A DNA stretch of 64,000 bases from Gemmatimonadota bacterium (GCA_022571515.1 JACZXQ010000001.1:215240-279239); one strand, 5' to 3'; counted from the first letter of the stretch, positions 43,457 to 53,111 are shown. The notes: generated by a model not told the origin, from the sequence alone. Numbers and translations: made by a program.

Positions 43457-44767
43457 TCAGAGGAAGCTGAAGCGCCCCGGTGAAAGCACCCCAGCGGGAT
43501 CGAACTCCCGCTTCAGAGCCTTCATCAGGGGTACCGCGGAGCCCGCATCTCCCCATGCGCCCACGGCGCTCACCAATCCGGACGGCCCTTGAGAAAGCGT
43601 CAAGCTACCGCCCTCTGCCTCGAGGCCGCCTCGCACCCGCTCGATAACTTCGGCTGCGCGGTCGATCCATCCCTCGCCCCGCGCCATCCTCGATATGATC
43701 ACACGAAGAACGCCACACTGCACGTGCGCGGCCAGCCGAGTGCCCCAACCTTCGTCGGGATCGGCAAGCTCGCGAAGCGTGTCCGCATGCTTGCGGACCG
43801 TCTCGAGCTGCGAGGGGAGCAGGCGCAAACGTACCACCAGCTCAGCGCCGCTTTCCAGAGCCTCGACGTTACGAAACAATTCGGCAGAGGCCCGGCCATC
43901 CATCTGCCGAAAGGCCGAAGCACCCGCGGTGTCGGTCACGATCCGACAAATCTCGTCCGTCGCCTCGGAGGCTTCGAGAATCCGTACCGCGAGGAGCGGT
44001 ACCGTGCCACCCGACCGTTCACGCTCCCCCGGCAGCAACATCTCGAGCGCGGCGAGTGGTGCCGGAGCCGTGGCGATCGCACGGGCCAGTGCCACCAGCT
44101 CGCCGGCCTCACCGCGAAAAAGGACAGTGCGATCGGCGGGTGGCTGCGGGTGGAGCCGGGTGGTGATCGAGGTCAGGACACCCAGCGTTCCCCAGCTCCC
44201 GATGGTCAGCTTGAGCACGTCGAAGCCCGCCACGTTCTTGACCACCCTGCCCCCGAGTTCGAGCACCCGCCCGTCCCCCGTAACCAGACTCACGCCCAGT
44301 ACGTGGTCCTTCGGCAATCCGTGGTGGTATGCGAGTGGCCCGAACGAGGCAGTCGACACGGTAGCGGCCAGCGTACCCTTCCGAGGGCCGGGCGGGTCGA
44401 GCGGCAACCACTGACCATGCTCGCCGCACCGGTGCGCCAGCAGATCCAGTCCGATGCCACCCTCGGCGGTCACGGTGAGGTCGCCGGGCTCGTAGAGCGT
44501 GATCCGGTCCATGCGCATGGTGCTCAGCACGACGTCGACCGCGCCTGGGGGCTGGCCGCCATGCAGCCACGTGCCTTTGCCGGCCGGCACGACGGTCCAT
44601 CCCTCCTGCGTGGCCAGGCGCATGACTTCGGCGACCTCCGACTCCGACTCCGGAAACACCACGGCCTGTGGCACCCGGTCGCAGACCGCCCATTGTTCCG
44701 CCCGGAACCCCTCGACGACTTGCCCCTCGGGCAGGCGTCGGCTCAGTGCCGCCGCCAGAGCGTTCAT
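43457..44767 (-). CDS. glcE: Glycolate oxidase FAD-binding subunit
   Basis: A 436-residue FAD-binding protein with the PCMH-type site: FPESESEVAEVMRLATQEG, then PAGKGTWLHGG and GDLTVTAEGGIGLDLLA, and GTLAATVSTASFGPLAY. It is the smaller flavin subunit of glycolate oxidase. ATG 44767 overlaps the glcD stop (ATGA), indicating translational coupling; the longer upstream frame lies inside glcD and is not real. Confidence 0.92.
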   Translation of the reverse strand: MNALAAALSRRLPEGQVVEGFRAEQWAVCDRVPQAVVFPESESEVAEVMRLATQEGWTVVPAGKGTWLHGGQPPGAVDVVLSTMRMDRITLYEPGDLTVTAEGGIGLDLLAHRCGEHGQWLPLDPPGPRKGTLAATVSTASFGPLAYHHGLPKDHVLGVSLVTGDGRVLELGGRVVKNVAGFDVLKLTIGSWGTLGVLTSITTRLHPQPPADRTVLFRGEAGELVALARAIATAPAPLAALEMLLPGERERSGGTVPLLAVRILEASEATDEICRIVTDTAGASAFRQMDGRASAELFRNVEALESGAELVVRLRLLPSQLETVRKHADTLRELADPDEGWGTRLAAHVQCGVLRVIISRMARGEGWIDRAAEVIERVRGGLEAEGGSLTLSQGPSGLVSAVGAWGDAGSAVPLMKALKREFDPAGVLSPGRFSFL

Positions 44768-46152
44768 GGCAGAACCTTGCCGGGGTTCATTCCACCCCAG
44801 GGATCGAACGCCTTCTTGGTCGCTCTCATGACCTCGAGCACGTCGCGGGAGTGGACCAACCTCATATAGCCCCGCTTGTCCAGGCCGACCCCGTGCTCCC
44901 CCGTGATGGTCCCACCCGCCGCCACGCACACCGCCATGATCTCACGCGACGCTTGCTCGACCCGGGCAAGCTCGTCCTCGTCCGTACGATCGAAGAGAAT
45001 GTTCGGATGGAGGTTTCCATCCCCCGCGTGAAACACGTTCGCCAGCCTGAGACCGTAGCGGTGGCCAATCTCACTGATGGCGCGCAGCACCTCCGGAAGG
45101 CGCGTCCTGGGCACGGTGGCATCTTGGACTAGGAGATCGGGGGCGACGCGGCCAAAGGCGCCGAAGGCATTCTTCCGCCCCTTCCATAGGCCCAGCCGCT
45201 CCCTTTCGCTGCGGGCCCGCCTCACCTCCCGAGCTCCCTTCTCCCAACAGCATCCCTCGGCCTCCTCGGCCTCGAAGTCCAACCCCGCCTCGATCCCGTC
45301 GAACTCGATCACCAGAGCCGCCTCGACATCGACCGGATAGCCCGCCGCGAAGATGCTGGCCTCCACGGCCTGAATGGTCTCCCGGTCGATGATCTCGAGT
45401 GCGGCGGGCAAGAGGCCACGAGCCACGATCGCGGAAACGGCTTCCCCGGCATCCTCGAGCCGGTCGAACATGGCCAGAAGCGTGCGCGTCGCCTGGGGGA
45501 TCGGAAGCAGTCTCACCTCGATTTCGGTGGCGATTCCGAAGCACCCCTCCGAGCCGATGAACACACCCGTGAGGTCGTAGCCGGCCGAGTCGCGGCCGAG
45601 TCCGCCCAAACGAAGCACTTCTCCGTCGTAGAGAACCACCGTGAGGCCGGTCACATATCTGGACGTTACCCCGTACTTCAGGCAGTGGGGGCCACCGGCA
45701 TTCTCGGCCACATTCCCGCCGATGGTGCACGCGCTCTGCGACGACGGATCGGGCGCGTAGTAAAGACCGTGAGGCCTCGCGGCCTCGGTGAGATCGGCGT
45801 TGATCACGCCTGGTTGCAGCAGGGCGAGCCGGTTTTCGGGATCGACGTGGACGATCCTGTTCATGCGGGGCGTCGCAAGAATCACCGCATCGGATCCCGC
45901 GAGCGCGCCGCCCGAGAGCCCCGTGCCGGCGCCCCGGGGAACCACGGGCACCTCTGCATGGGCCAGACGCGCCATCACCTGCGATACCTCATCCGTATCC
46001 GCTGGAAGGACCACAGCACCCGGCGGTCGCCGGTATGCGGTAAGGCCGTCGGATTCGTACGCGAGGAGCCGGACGGGGTCCGTGATGACCCACTGGTCAC
46101 CGACGATGGTTCGCAGGTCGGCCGTCACCTCGGAGGATAGTGCTGCGGACAC
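44764..46152 (-). CDS. glcD: Glycolate oxidase / FAD-linked D-2-hydroxyacid dehydrogenase subunit
   Basis: A 462-residue FAD-linked oxidase: PADTDEVSQVMARLAHAEVP, PRGAGTGLSGGALAGSDAVI, CTIGGNVAENAGGPHCLKYG and the C-terminal FHAGDGNLHPNILFD and TITGEHGVGLDKRGYM. It oxidises glycolate (or D-lactate) to the 2-oxoacid, feeding electrons via GlcF. It is preceded after four bases by an MBL-fold hydrolase and followed by glcE and glcF. Confidence 0.93.
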   Translation of the reverse strand: MSAALSSEVTADLRTIVGDQWVITDPVRLLAYESDGLTAYRRPPGAVVLPADTDEVSQVMARLAHAEVPVVPRGAGTGLSGGALAGSDAVILATPRMNRIVHVDPENRLALLQPGVINADLTEAARPHGLYYAPDPSSQSACTIGGNVAENAGGPHCLKYGVTSRYVTGLTVVLYDGEVLRLGGLGRDSAGYDLTGVFIGSEGCFGIATEIEVRLLPIPQATRTLLAMFDRLEDAGEAVSAIVARGLLPAALEIIDRETIQAVEASIFAAGYPVDVEAALVIEFDGIEAGLDFEAEEAEGCCWEKGAREVRRARSERERLGLWKGRKNAFGAFGRVAPDLLVQDATVPRTRLPEVLRAISEIGHRYGLRLANVFHAGDGNLHPNILFDRTDEDELARVEQASREIMAVCVAAGGTITGEHGVGLDKRGYMRLVHSRDVLEVMRATKKAFDPWGGMNPGKVLP

Positions 46153-46155
46153 GGC

Positions 46156-46887
46156 TCAGCTCTGGGAGACGTGGTGCATGAGCGCCTGGACGCTCTCGAG
46201 CGCCGCGCCTCTCAGACCGTCGGGGATCGTGTCGCCATATACGAGCCCGAGAATCTCTGCGGGAACGGCATCCGGCCGTGACGCGACGATTCGCCCGACT
46301 TGGCTGATGCGAGCGTGGCGGTGTGCCTCGTAGGCGTCCAACGTCCCGGGCACATCCTCGATCGACGGCCCGTGCGTCGGGTACATGACATCGGGAGCAA
46401 GGTCGCGCAGCCGTGCCAGAGAAGTCAGGTAATCCGCCACGCAGCCCGGATACTCACCGACCCAGGTCGTGTCACCCTCTCCGAGAATCAAATCCCCAGG
46501 GAACAGGGCGCGGGCGTCGGGCCAATGGAACGACAAGTGGGGCTTGCTGTGCCCAGGCGTTTCGATGGCGACCAAGGCGCCGTGATCCGTCTCGACAGCG
46601 TCACCGTCCGCCAAGACACTACCGGCGCCATGCCTCACACCCAGCACGGGCGCCCCGAGCGCCGAGGCCACCGCTTCGGCTGCACCGGCATGGTCCGGGT
46701 GACCGTGGGTGAGAAGAACCATAGCTCTCTGCGCCCCCTGAGCTTCACGCACGACGGCCCGTACGTGGTCCTCCACGTCCGGGCCTGGATCGATGATCGC
46801 GACGACATCCGAGCCGACGAAGTAGGTGCGCGTTCCATCCAAGGTGAAAAGACCACGATTGCCGGCGTTGATGTACCGCGGCTCCAC
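46156..46887 (-). CDS. MBL-fold metallo-hydrolase (LACTB2-like)
   Basis: A 243-residue metallo-beta-lactamase-fold protein with the zinc motif LLTHGHPDHAGA, the second His in ETPGHSKPHLSFHWP, and FPGDLILGEGDTTWVG, plus a C-terminal winged-helix-like tail seen in LACTB2-type enzymes. Such proteins hydrolyse thioesters or act as RNases; the context (just upstream of glcD) does not settle which. It lies between the Met-sulfoxide reductase gene (17-base gap) and glcD (four-base gap), so all are likely one transcript. Confidence 0.86.
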   Translation of the reverse strand: MEPRYINAGNRGLFTLDGTRTYFVGSDVVAIIDPGPDVEDHVRAVVREAQGAQRAMVLLTHGHPDHAGAAEAVASALGAPVLGVRHGAGSVLADGDAVETDHGALVAIETPGHSKPHLSFHWPDARALFPGDLILGEGDTTWVGEYPGCVADYLTSLARLRDLAPDVMYPTHGPSIEDVPGTLDAYEAHRHARISQVGRIVASRPDAVPAEILGLVYGDTIPDGLRGAALESVQALMHHVSQS

Positions 46888-46904
46888 TTCTTTTACAGGC
46901 TTGG

Positions 46905-47375
46905 CTACCGGTCCTCTGCGGCGAGCTGCTCTGCAAGCTTGTCCGCCACCGCCTCGACGGCGTCGAGATCGGCCCGCTCAAACGCCGCTTCGGCTCTGCT
47001 GTCGATGTCGATCTGCCCGAAGATTTTGTCGCCCGCACGTATGAGCACCACCAGCTCGGACTTCACGTCGGGATCACAGGCCAAGTAATTGTCCACCTTC
47101 GTGACGTCATCGATGTTCTGGTTGGCACCCTGCTCCACGGCAGTACCGCACACACCCGTCCCGACCGGGATCTTCGAGTGCTCCGTCGGCGCGCCGACGT
47201 AGTTGTGCAGCCAAAGTTCGTTTTCCTCGGTGTTGAGCAGGTACACACCCACCCAGTTGAACCGCTCATCCGAACTAGCGATCGTCTTGACCGCGAACCT
47301 CAAGAGGGCGTCGGAAAGATGTCCCTCGTCCCTCAGGGCTTGGATTCCCTTGACTACTTCACTCGCCTCGAACAT
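46905..47375 (-). CDS. GAF-domain free methionine-(R)-sulfoxide reductase-like protein
   Basis: A 156-residue GAF protein whose sequence ERFNWVGVYLLNTEENELWL, then PVGTGVCGTAVEQGANQNI and DNYLACDPDVKSELVVLI follows the fRMsr (YebR/MsrC) pattern. Two of the three active-site Cys are present (GVCG and ACD); the third (first in E. coli) is absent, as in some functional homologues. It reduces free methionine sulfoxide, suiting an aerobic cell with an oxidase. ATG 47375 is preceded by GAGG. Confidence 0.83.
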   Translation of the reverse strand: MFEASEVVKGIQALRDEGHLSDALLRFAVKTIASSDERFNWVGVYLLNTEENELWLHNYVGAPTEHSKIPVGTGVCGTAVEQGANQNIDDVTKVDNYLACDPDVKSELVVLIRAGDKIFGQIDIDSRAEAAFERADLDAVEAVADKLAEQLAAEDR

Positions 47376-47498
47376 GTGCCTCGTTCCGGTTACTCGTCGT
47401 GGGCTGCGGATCCCGGGGATACCAGGGAATTCCTGGACCGAGAAGGGTAGACAGGCTTTCTGGCATGGTCAAGCCTCCTCGCCGTGTCCTGGGGTGAT

Positions 47499-48569
47499 TT
47501 ACCTCGGTGTGAAATCGGTCTCGACGTCCAGGCTTCGAACGAAGGCGGCAAGAAGCTGCGCCGTAGCTTTTAGGTCTGCGATGCTCACCACCTCGTTGGG
47601 AGAGTGCATGTAGCGGTTGGCGACGGATATGAGACCCGTCGGCACCCCGGCCCGGGTAAGGAAGATGGAATCCGCGTCGGTCCTGGTGGCCTTGGGAGCA
47701 GCCTGGATGCTGTGCGGGATCCCCTCCGCCTCCGCGATCTCCGCCAGGCGCTCGAAGACGATGGGGTGCACCGACGAGCCGCGAGTGAGCACCGGGCCAC
47801 CGCCAACCTTGTGATCGCCCAACTCTTTTTTCTCGATGTCGGGAATGTCGGTGCTGAAGGTCACGTCGACCACCACCGCGACGTCGGGCTCGAGCGCATA
47901 GGCGCTGGTGCGGGCCCCGCCACCCGAGCCACCACCGATCTCTTCCTGCACCGTTGCGACGGCAATCGTAGCGGCGCTGGCCGGATCGGCCGACAGCAGA
48001 CGCGCCGCCTCCAATACCACGAGCGCCCCGATCCGGTTGTCGACCGCGCGGCTCGCGACCAGGTCACCCGCGAGGGTGACCAGATCGGCGGCGATGATCA
48101 TCGGATCGCCGACGCGGATCCCCATCGAGACAACCTCGTCCTTGTCCTTCGCACCGACGTCCACCCAAAGGTCGCGGATCTCCGCGGCACGCTTCCGCTC
48201 TTCCTCCCTGAGGAGATGGATGGCCTTCTTGCCGATGATACCGATGCGATCCCCGTCCCTGCCGAGGATTGTCACCCGCTGCCCAACCAGAACCTGGGGG
48301 TCCCAGCCCCCGATCTCATCGATGAACAGAAAGCCCTCATCATCGATGTGGGTGATCTGGAGTCCGATCTCGTCGATGTGCCCGGCAAGCATCACACGTG
48401 GCTTGCCCGCCGGGTTCACCACCGCGATGGAGTTACCGGCAACGTCGGTGTGGACTTCGTCGGCGAATCCGGCGGCTTCTTCCCGCCAGACTCTCGCCGC
48501 CCGCACCTCGAACCCTGAAGGCCCGGGGGCGTCGAGAAGTCGCTCTAGAAAGCCCTCACGGGCCGTCAT
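47499..48569 (-). CDS. M42 family metallo-aminopeptidase
   Basis: A 356-residue protein with the M42 metal site: MLAGHIDEIGLQITHID (His), LVASRAVDNRIGALVVL (bridging Asp), TVQEEIGGGSGGGARTSAYA (Glu pair), VVVDVTFSTD (Asp) and VANRYMHSPNEVVSI (His). It forms large tetrahedral cytoplasmic aminopeptidase shells in archaea and bacteria. The ATG overlaps the fxsA stop (ATGA), so the two are coupled. A longer in-frame extension upstream runs through fxsA and beyond and is not real. Confidence 0.9.
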   Translation of the reverse strand: MTAREGFLERLLDAPGPSGFEVRAARVWREEAAGFADEVHTDVAGNSIAVVNPAGKPRVMLAGHIDEIGLQITHIDDEGFLFIDEIGGWDPQVLVGQRVTILGRDGDRIGIIGKKAIHLLREEERKRAAEIRDLWVDVGAKDKDEVVSMGIRVGDPMIIAADLVTLAGDLVASRAVDNRIGALVVLEAARLLSADPASAATIAVATVQEEIGGGSGGGARTSAYALEPDVAVVVDVTFSTDIPDIEKKELGDHKVGGGPVLTRGSSVHPIVFERLAEIAEAEGIPHSIQAAPKATRTDADSIFLTRAGVPTGLISVANRYMHSPNEVVSIADLKATAQLLAAFVRSLDVETDFTPR

Positions 48570-48979
48570 GTAAACTTGGTGTCGATAACGGTGACTTTCA
48601 TGGCTCCCTCGCGAATACGCTTCTCCAAGCGCGCGCGAATGCGCTTCTGAATCGCCCTGCGTGACGCGGGAAGCAGGAGCGAGAAGCCCAAGATATCGGT
48701 CAGGATGCCAGGAGTCAGCAGGAGGGCGCCACCCACCAGGATCGCCAAACCGTCCATGATGGCCTGGGCGGGAAGACGGCCCTGGGCCAACTCGGACTGG
48801 AGCGTCCACAGTGTCTTGAGTCCCTCGAGGCGCGCCAAGCCCGCTCCGACAACGCCCGTCGTGATCACGAGAGCAAGGGTGGGAAACAAGCCTACGATCT
48901 GCCCCAACTGTATGAGCAGCGCGAGCTCGAGGATGGGCACCACGATGAAAAGAAGCGCCAGTCGGCCAAAGAGAGTCAT
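48566..48979 (-). CDS. fxsA: FxsA family membrane protein
   Basis: A 137-residue inner-membrane protein with the FxsA pattern: RLALLFIVVPILELALLIQL, ALVITTGVVGAGLARLEGLK, and GALLLTPGILTDILGFSLLL, then a basic soluble tail (RRAIQKRIRARLEKRIREG). E. coli FxsA modulates F-plasmid exclusion of phage T7; the general function is unknown. It overlaps the M42 gene start by four bases and is divergent from ispH. Confidence 0.9.
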   Translation of the reverse strand: MTLFGRLALLFIVVPILELALLIQLGQIVGLFPTLALVITTGVVGAGLARLEGLKTLWTLQSELAQGRLPAQAIMDGLAILVGGALLLTPGILTDILGFSLLLPASRRAIQKRIRARLEKRIREGAMKVTVIDTKFT

Positions 48980-49061
48980 GGCGGCTCGTACACCCCCCTA
49001 CGTCGCTTCGGTCCCGGTTGCTTGCTCGGTCGACACGTTTTCGTTTCCTTTGTTGAAGCCC

Positions 49062-50297
49062 ATGGAACAGACCTACTTTCGCCGGGGTTTCGGCCTGAAG
49101 GCCGAGGTGCGACCCCTCATCGACGCCGAATATCATTCGGCACTCGTACAGCAGATCCAAGCTGCTGGGTACACGCGGACCTACGGTGATATCACCGTCC
49201 GGCTCGCTGAGCAGTTTGGATTCTGTTACGGCGTGGACAGGGCCATCGACTATGCCTACGAAACTCGGAAGCGTTTTCCCGACAAGCGGATCTGCCTCGT
49301 CGGCGAAATCATCCACAACCCGCACATCAACGCGCGTTTGCGGGACATGGGCATCGAGTTCCTCTACCCCGACGCTCACGGCGATTTCGATTTCGGCGTC
49401 ATAGCGAAGGATGACGTTGTACTCATTCCGGCCTTCGGCGTGAAACTCTCAGACTTCGAACGGTTGAGTGACATCGGCTGTGTGTTGGTGGACACAACGT
49501 GTGGCTCGGTGCTGCTCGTGTGGAAGAGAGTGGAGTCATACGCCCGAGACGGCTTCACCGCCGTCATTCATGGCAAGTACCGGCACGAGGAGTCTCGGGC
49601 GACTGCCTCGCAGACCAAGAAGTACCCCGGTGGCAAATACATCATCGTCCGGGACATGGCAGAATCCGACCTCCTATGCGACTATATCGCGAAGCGGCCG
49701 GGACACCTGTCGGCCGAAGAGTTCATGGAGCGCTTCGCCGACCGAACGACCGAGGGCTTCGACCCTGATGCGCACCTCAAGCGGATCGGCGTGGCCAACC
49801 AAACCACCATGCTGGCCAACGAGTCGCTGGCTATCGGTGAGCGCATCCGAGAGGCCATGACCGAGGCCGAGGGCGAGGAGTACACCGAGGAGAACTTCCG
49901 CTCGTTCGGCACCATTTGCTCAGCGACGCAGGAACGGCAGGACGCAGTGGTCAGCATGATGGAGAGCGGACGGACGGACGTCATGATCGTGATCGGAGGC
50001 TACAACTCCTCCAACACGAACCACTTGGCGCACATGTGCCGCGACTACACGGCCACCTACCACATCGAGGACGCGAACTGCATCGATGTCGAGTCTGGCA
50101 CGATCCGGCACAAACCGGAACTCTCCGATCCGTCAGAGCGCGTGGACACGGGCTGGCTGCCGGAAGGCCCCCTACAGCTAGGGATCACGGCAGGGGCCTC
50201 GACGCCCAACAACAAAATCGGCGAGGCACTCCTCCGGATCTTCGAGATCCGAGGAATCGACCACACCGCAGTGGTGGAAGAACCCGAGTCGCTGTAG
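49062..50297 (+). CDS. ispH: 4-Hydroxy-3-methylbut-2-enyl diphosphate reductase
   Basis: The final enzyme of the MEP isoprenoid pathway, 411 residues. The three Cys that bind the iron-sulfur cluster are in EQFGFCYGVDRAID, LVDTTCGSVLLVW and GTICSATQERQDA, and the substrate-binding set includes LVGEIIHNPHIN, VIHGKYRHEESRA and VIGGYNSSNTNHLA. It is of the longer type with a ~60-residue insert (LCDYIAKRPGHLSAEEFMER), as seen in several phyla. ATG 49062 starts the conserved protein; it lies about 80 bases from the divergent fxsA. Confidence 0.93.
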   Translation: MEQTYFRRGFGLKAEVRPLIDAEYHSALVQQIQAAGYTRTYGDITVRLAEQFGFCYGVDRAIDYAYETRKRFPDKRICLVGEIIHNPHINARLRDMGIEFLYPDAHGDFDFGVIAKDDVVLIPAFGVKLSDFERLSDIGCVLVDTTCGSVLLVWKRVESYARDGFTAVIHGKYRHEESRATASQTKKYPGGKYIIVRDMAESDLLCDYIAKRPGHLSAEEFMERFADRTTEGFDPDAHLKRIGVANQTTMLANESLAIGERIREAMTEAEGEEYTEENFRSFGTICSATQERQDAVVSMMESGRTDVMIVIGGYNSSNTNHLAHMCRDYTATYHIEDANCIDVESGTIRHKPELSDPSERVDTGWLPEGPLQLGITAGASTPNNKIGEALLRIFEIRGIDHTAVVEEPESL

Positions 50298-50308
50298 ACC
50301 CTCCCGGC

Positions 50309-50824
50309 CTATTCGCTGCGGTCGCCGACCGACTTCCCGAGCTTCTTGAGCAGACGCCTGAGGTCTTGCTGTTCGTTGGGCGTCAACTCGTCCATCAGGC
50401 CGCCGATGAACACGGCGTGTTGGGGAAAGCTGCCCTCGATCATCCGCCGCCCGTCGGGCGTCAACCTAGCCATGACAACGCGGCGATCTTCGTCTGAGCG
50501 GTCTCGATAAGCCAACCCCAGCTCCTCGAGCCGGTCCATTACGAAGGTGACGTTCCCACCCGTCACCAACAGTTTTGCGGCCAACTCTCCAAGCGCCAGC
50601 GGCCCCAGGTGGTGCAGCACCTCCAAGACGCCGAACTGGGGCAGGGTCAACCCGTATTCGCCGACCCGCGTGGACACCTCGCGGGAAAAAGTCAAATAGC
50701 AGCGAGCGAGCGCGATCCACAGTCGTAGCGACACCTCCTCCTCGTCGCTCCAGCTTCTCACCGCCGGAGCATCGGTGTCCGCGGCCGAGCTTGACACATG
50801 GTTCTTCATGGCCGTGTGCGCCAC
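50309..50824 (-). CDS. MarR family transcriptional regulator
   Basis: A 171-residue regulator: FSREVSTRVGEYGLTLPQFG, VLEVLHHLGPLALGELAAK, LLVTGGNVTFVMDRLEELG and a wing with DRSDEDRRVVMARLTPDG. The start is GTG 50824, five bases after the strong ribosome site AAGGAGGGG; the in-frame ATGs at 50851 and 50809 are alternatives. It lies convergent to ispH (11-base gap) and before lpdA on the same strand, which it might regulate. Confidence 0.84.
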   Translation of the reverse strand: MAHTAMKNHVSSSAADTDAPAVRSWSDEEEVSLRLWIALARCYLTFSREVSTRVGEYGLTLPQFGVLEVLHHLGPLALGELAAKLLVTGGNVTFVMDRLEELGLAYRDRSDEDRRVVMARLTPDGRRMIEGSFPQHAVFIGGLMDELTPNEQQDLRRLLKKLGKSVGDRSE

Positions 50825-50855
50825 AGGAACCCCTCCTTCTGTTTCGGACATTGGC

Positions 50856-52259
50856 TCAGACGTGCAACGCCCTGCCCAGGGCCGCCAGAGCCCCCTCACC
50901 AATCGCCTCGGACAGCGTCGGATGTGGGTGCATGGCCCGGTCCATCTCCTCCATCGTCGATTCCAGGTGCCGACCGACGACGAACTCCCCGATGAGTTCG
51001 GTAGCGCTGGGTCCTACGATGTGGGCTCCGAGAATCTCCGAGTACTTCGTGTCTCGGATCACCTTCACGAACCCCTCGGTGTGCCCGCCGGTTAGCGCCC
51101 GGCCGTTCCCCACCCAAGGGAACTTTCCTACCTCGATATCGTGTCCGGCCGCCTTCGCTTGCTCCTCGGTGAGCCCAACCGACGCAACTTCAGGATGGCA
51201 GTACGTGCAGTTGGGCACGTTGTCGTAGTTCACCGTATGGTGCCCCTGGCCGGCGATGTGCTCCGCACAGACGACACCCTCGTGCATCGCCTTGTGGGCT
51301 AGAAGTTGGTGTCCCGCGACATCACCCAGGGCGTACACACCTGCCACGTTGGTGCGGAGCTGGTCGTCCACCTTGATGAACCCGCGTTCGTCCAACTCCA
51401 CGTCGACCGAGTCGAGCCCGAGATCCTCGGTGTTCGGCGCGCGGCCCACGGCGGAAAGCACGCGCTCCACCTGGAGGGTCTGCTCAACGCCCGCCTTGTC
51501 CTTGAACGTCAGCGTGACCCCGGTGTCGCTCACTTCCGCGCCCTGCACCATCGCGCTCGTGAAGATGTTGATGCCGCGTTTCTTGAACGAGCGCGCGACC
51601 ACCGCCGAGCAGTCCTTGTCTTCGACGGGCAGGACCCGGTCCAGCGCCTCGATGACGGTAACCTCGCTCCCGTAGGCACTGAACACGTCCGCGAACTCCA
51701 TGCCGACCGCGCCCGCACCGATCACAGCCAAACTCTTGGGAGCACTCTTCTGAAAAAGCGCCCCGGTCGACGACCAAATCGTCTCCTCGTCGATGGGAAG
51801 CATCGGCAAGCTTTTCGGACGTGACCCTGTCGCGATCATCACGTGCTTCGCTGCGAGCGTTCGCTTGGCACCGTCGGTCGAAGTCACCTCCACAGAGCCT
51901 TTGGACAACAGCCGGCCACGTCCCTCGATGTGCGTGATTTTGTTCTTCTTGAACAGAAAGCCGACGCCCTTACTCAACTGATCAGCGACCGCACGGCTAC
52001 GTTCCTGGGCAGGCCCGAAGTCCGTGTTCATCCTGGAAAAGGTGATACCGTGGCGCTCGGCATCCTTCAGTTCATTGACCAGGGCTGCGCTCGTAAGAAG
52101 TGCCTTGGTCGGGATACATCCGGTATTCAGGCACACGCCGCCGAGCTTGTCCTCTTCGACGCAGGCGACATTGAGTCCCAGTTGAGCGGCTCGAATCGCG
52201 GCGACATACCCGCCGGGACCGGCGCCCACCACCACCAGATCGTACTGCGAATCAGCCAA
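50856..52259 (-). CDS. lpdA: Dihydrolipoyl dehydrogenase
   Basis: A 467-residue flavoprotein: FAD-binding VVVGAGPGGYVAAIRAAQLG, the redox disulfide in GGVCLNTGCIPTKALLTSAA, NAD-binding AVIGAGAVGMEFADVFSAYG, and the C-terminal HPHPTLSEAIGEGALAAL with the catalytic His-Glu. It is the E3 component of 2-oxoacid dehydrogenase complexes and the glycine cleavage system. TTG 52259 is the best start (GAGG seven bases upstream and a normal family N-terminus). No E1/E2 genes are adjacent. Confidence 0.92.
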   Translation of the reverse strand: MADSQYDLVVVGAGPGGYVAAIRAAQLGLNVACVEEDKLGGVCLNTGCIPTKALLTSAALVNELKDAERHGITFSRMNTDFGPAQERSRAVADQLSKGVGFLFKKNKITHIEGRGRLLSKGSVEVTSTDGAKRTLAAKHVMIATGSRPKSLPMLPIDEETIWSSTGALFQKSAPKSLAVIGAGAVGMEFADVFSAYGSEVTVIEALDRVLPVEDKDCSAVVARSFKKRGINIFTSAMVQGAEVSDTGVTLTFKDKAGVEQTLQVERVLSAVGRAPNTEDLGLDSVDVELDERGFIKVDDQLRTNVAGVYALGDVAGHQLLAHKAMHEGVVCAEHIAGQGHHTVNYDNVPNCTYCHPEVASVGLTEEQAKAAGHDIEVGKFPWVGNGRALTGGHTEGFVKVIRDTKYSEILGAHIVGPSATELIGEFVVGRHLESTMEEMDRAMHPHPTLSEAIGEGALAALGRALHV

Positions 52260-52457
52260 CACACCACCTCGTGACCGGATGTTCGACGGCGAAGCGTTCG
52301 CATGCCGTAGCTTCGCGCGTATGTCGGATAGACTGCCGGACCCAGCGGCGACGAGTCCGGAGGCTGCGGGAGCAGGGAAGTTGGCCAAGTGGTTCGGGCA
52401 TGTAAACCCTCTTGGGGCCCGGATTCCAGAAGGTTCGTGAAGACAGGGCCGTATTCC

Positions 52458-52487
52458 TTTACAGCCGATCCGGGCGAGGTCTATTCT
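52458..52487 (+). promoter_or_regulatory. Candidate sigma70-type promoter for lemA
   Basis: TTTACA (52458-52463) and TATTCT (52482-52487) with 18 bp between them lie about 60 bp upstream of the lemA ATG, in an otherwise GC-rich gap. This is the best -35/-10 pair found between lpdA and lemA. Confidence 0.4.
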
Positions 52488-52547
52488 TCGTCATGCACAC
52501 CCGATGCGTGTGGTTTCCACCCTCGCCGGCCGGCAGGAGGCATTTCT

Positions 52548-53111
52548 ATGCTTGAGTTACTGGTTCTCGGGGCCATAGCGGTCACGGGCGTAGCGATGTA
52601 CAACTCGCTCGTGAAGCTCGGAACGCAGGCGGAAGCGGCGTGGGCTGACATCGACGTCCAACTAAAACGCCGGCACGACCTGATTCCGAACCTGGTCGAA
52701 ACCGTAAAGGGATACGCTAGCCACGAGAGGCAGACGCTCGAGGCGGTGACCGCCGCTCGTTCAAGAGCCATGTCCGCCCAAGGGCCGGCCGCCAAGGCTG
52801 AGGCGGAGGGAATGCTCGCCGGCGCCCTGAAGTCGCTCTTCGCGCTCTCGGAGGCCTACCCGGCTCTTCAAGCAGCTGGAGGCTTCCGGGATCTCCAAGA
52901 GACGCTCACCGGTCTGGAGGATCACATCCAGCAGGCTCGCAGGTACTACAACGCCGTCGTGCGGGACTACAACACGAAGCTCCAGCAGGTACCATCCAAC
53001 CTGATCGCCAAAGCGTTCAACTTCGGGGAGCGTGAGTTCTTCGAGATTCCGGATGTCGAGAAGGCGGTGCCCCAGGTCAACTTCGGGGGCGACAAGCCGT
53101 CCGGACCGTGA
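52548..53111 (+). CDS. lemA: LemA family protein
   Basis: A 187-residue protein with one N-terminal membrane helix (LVLGAIAVTGVAMYNSLV) and the LemA core: AEAAWADIDVQLKRRHDLIP, NLVETVKGYASHERQTLEAV, then LTGLEDHIQQARRYYNAVVR and NFGEREFFEIPD. AGGAGG sits seven bases before the ATG. LemA proteins are membrane-anchored, with their helical domain outside; function is unclear. The stop overlaps the start of the next gene (GTGA), and a DUF2207 gene lies downstream, a common pairing. Confidence 0.92.
   Translation: MLELLVLGAIAVTGVAMYNSLVKLGTQAEAAWADIDVQLKRRHDLIPNLVETVKGYASHERQTLEAVTAARSRAMSAQGPAAKAEAEGMLAGALKSLFALSEAYPALQAAGGFRDLQETLTGLEDHIQQARRYYNAVVRDYNTKLQQVPSNLIAKAFNFGEREFFEIPDVEKAVPQVNFGGDKPSGP

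Noticed and set aside
47407..47440. Near-palindrome around GGGAATTCCTGG between the GAF and M42 genes as a terminator or operator.
   Set aside because: The match is imperfect, lacks a T tract and has no second copy; it could easily be chance.
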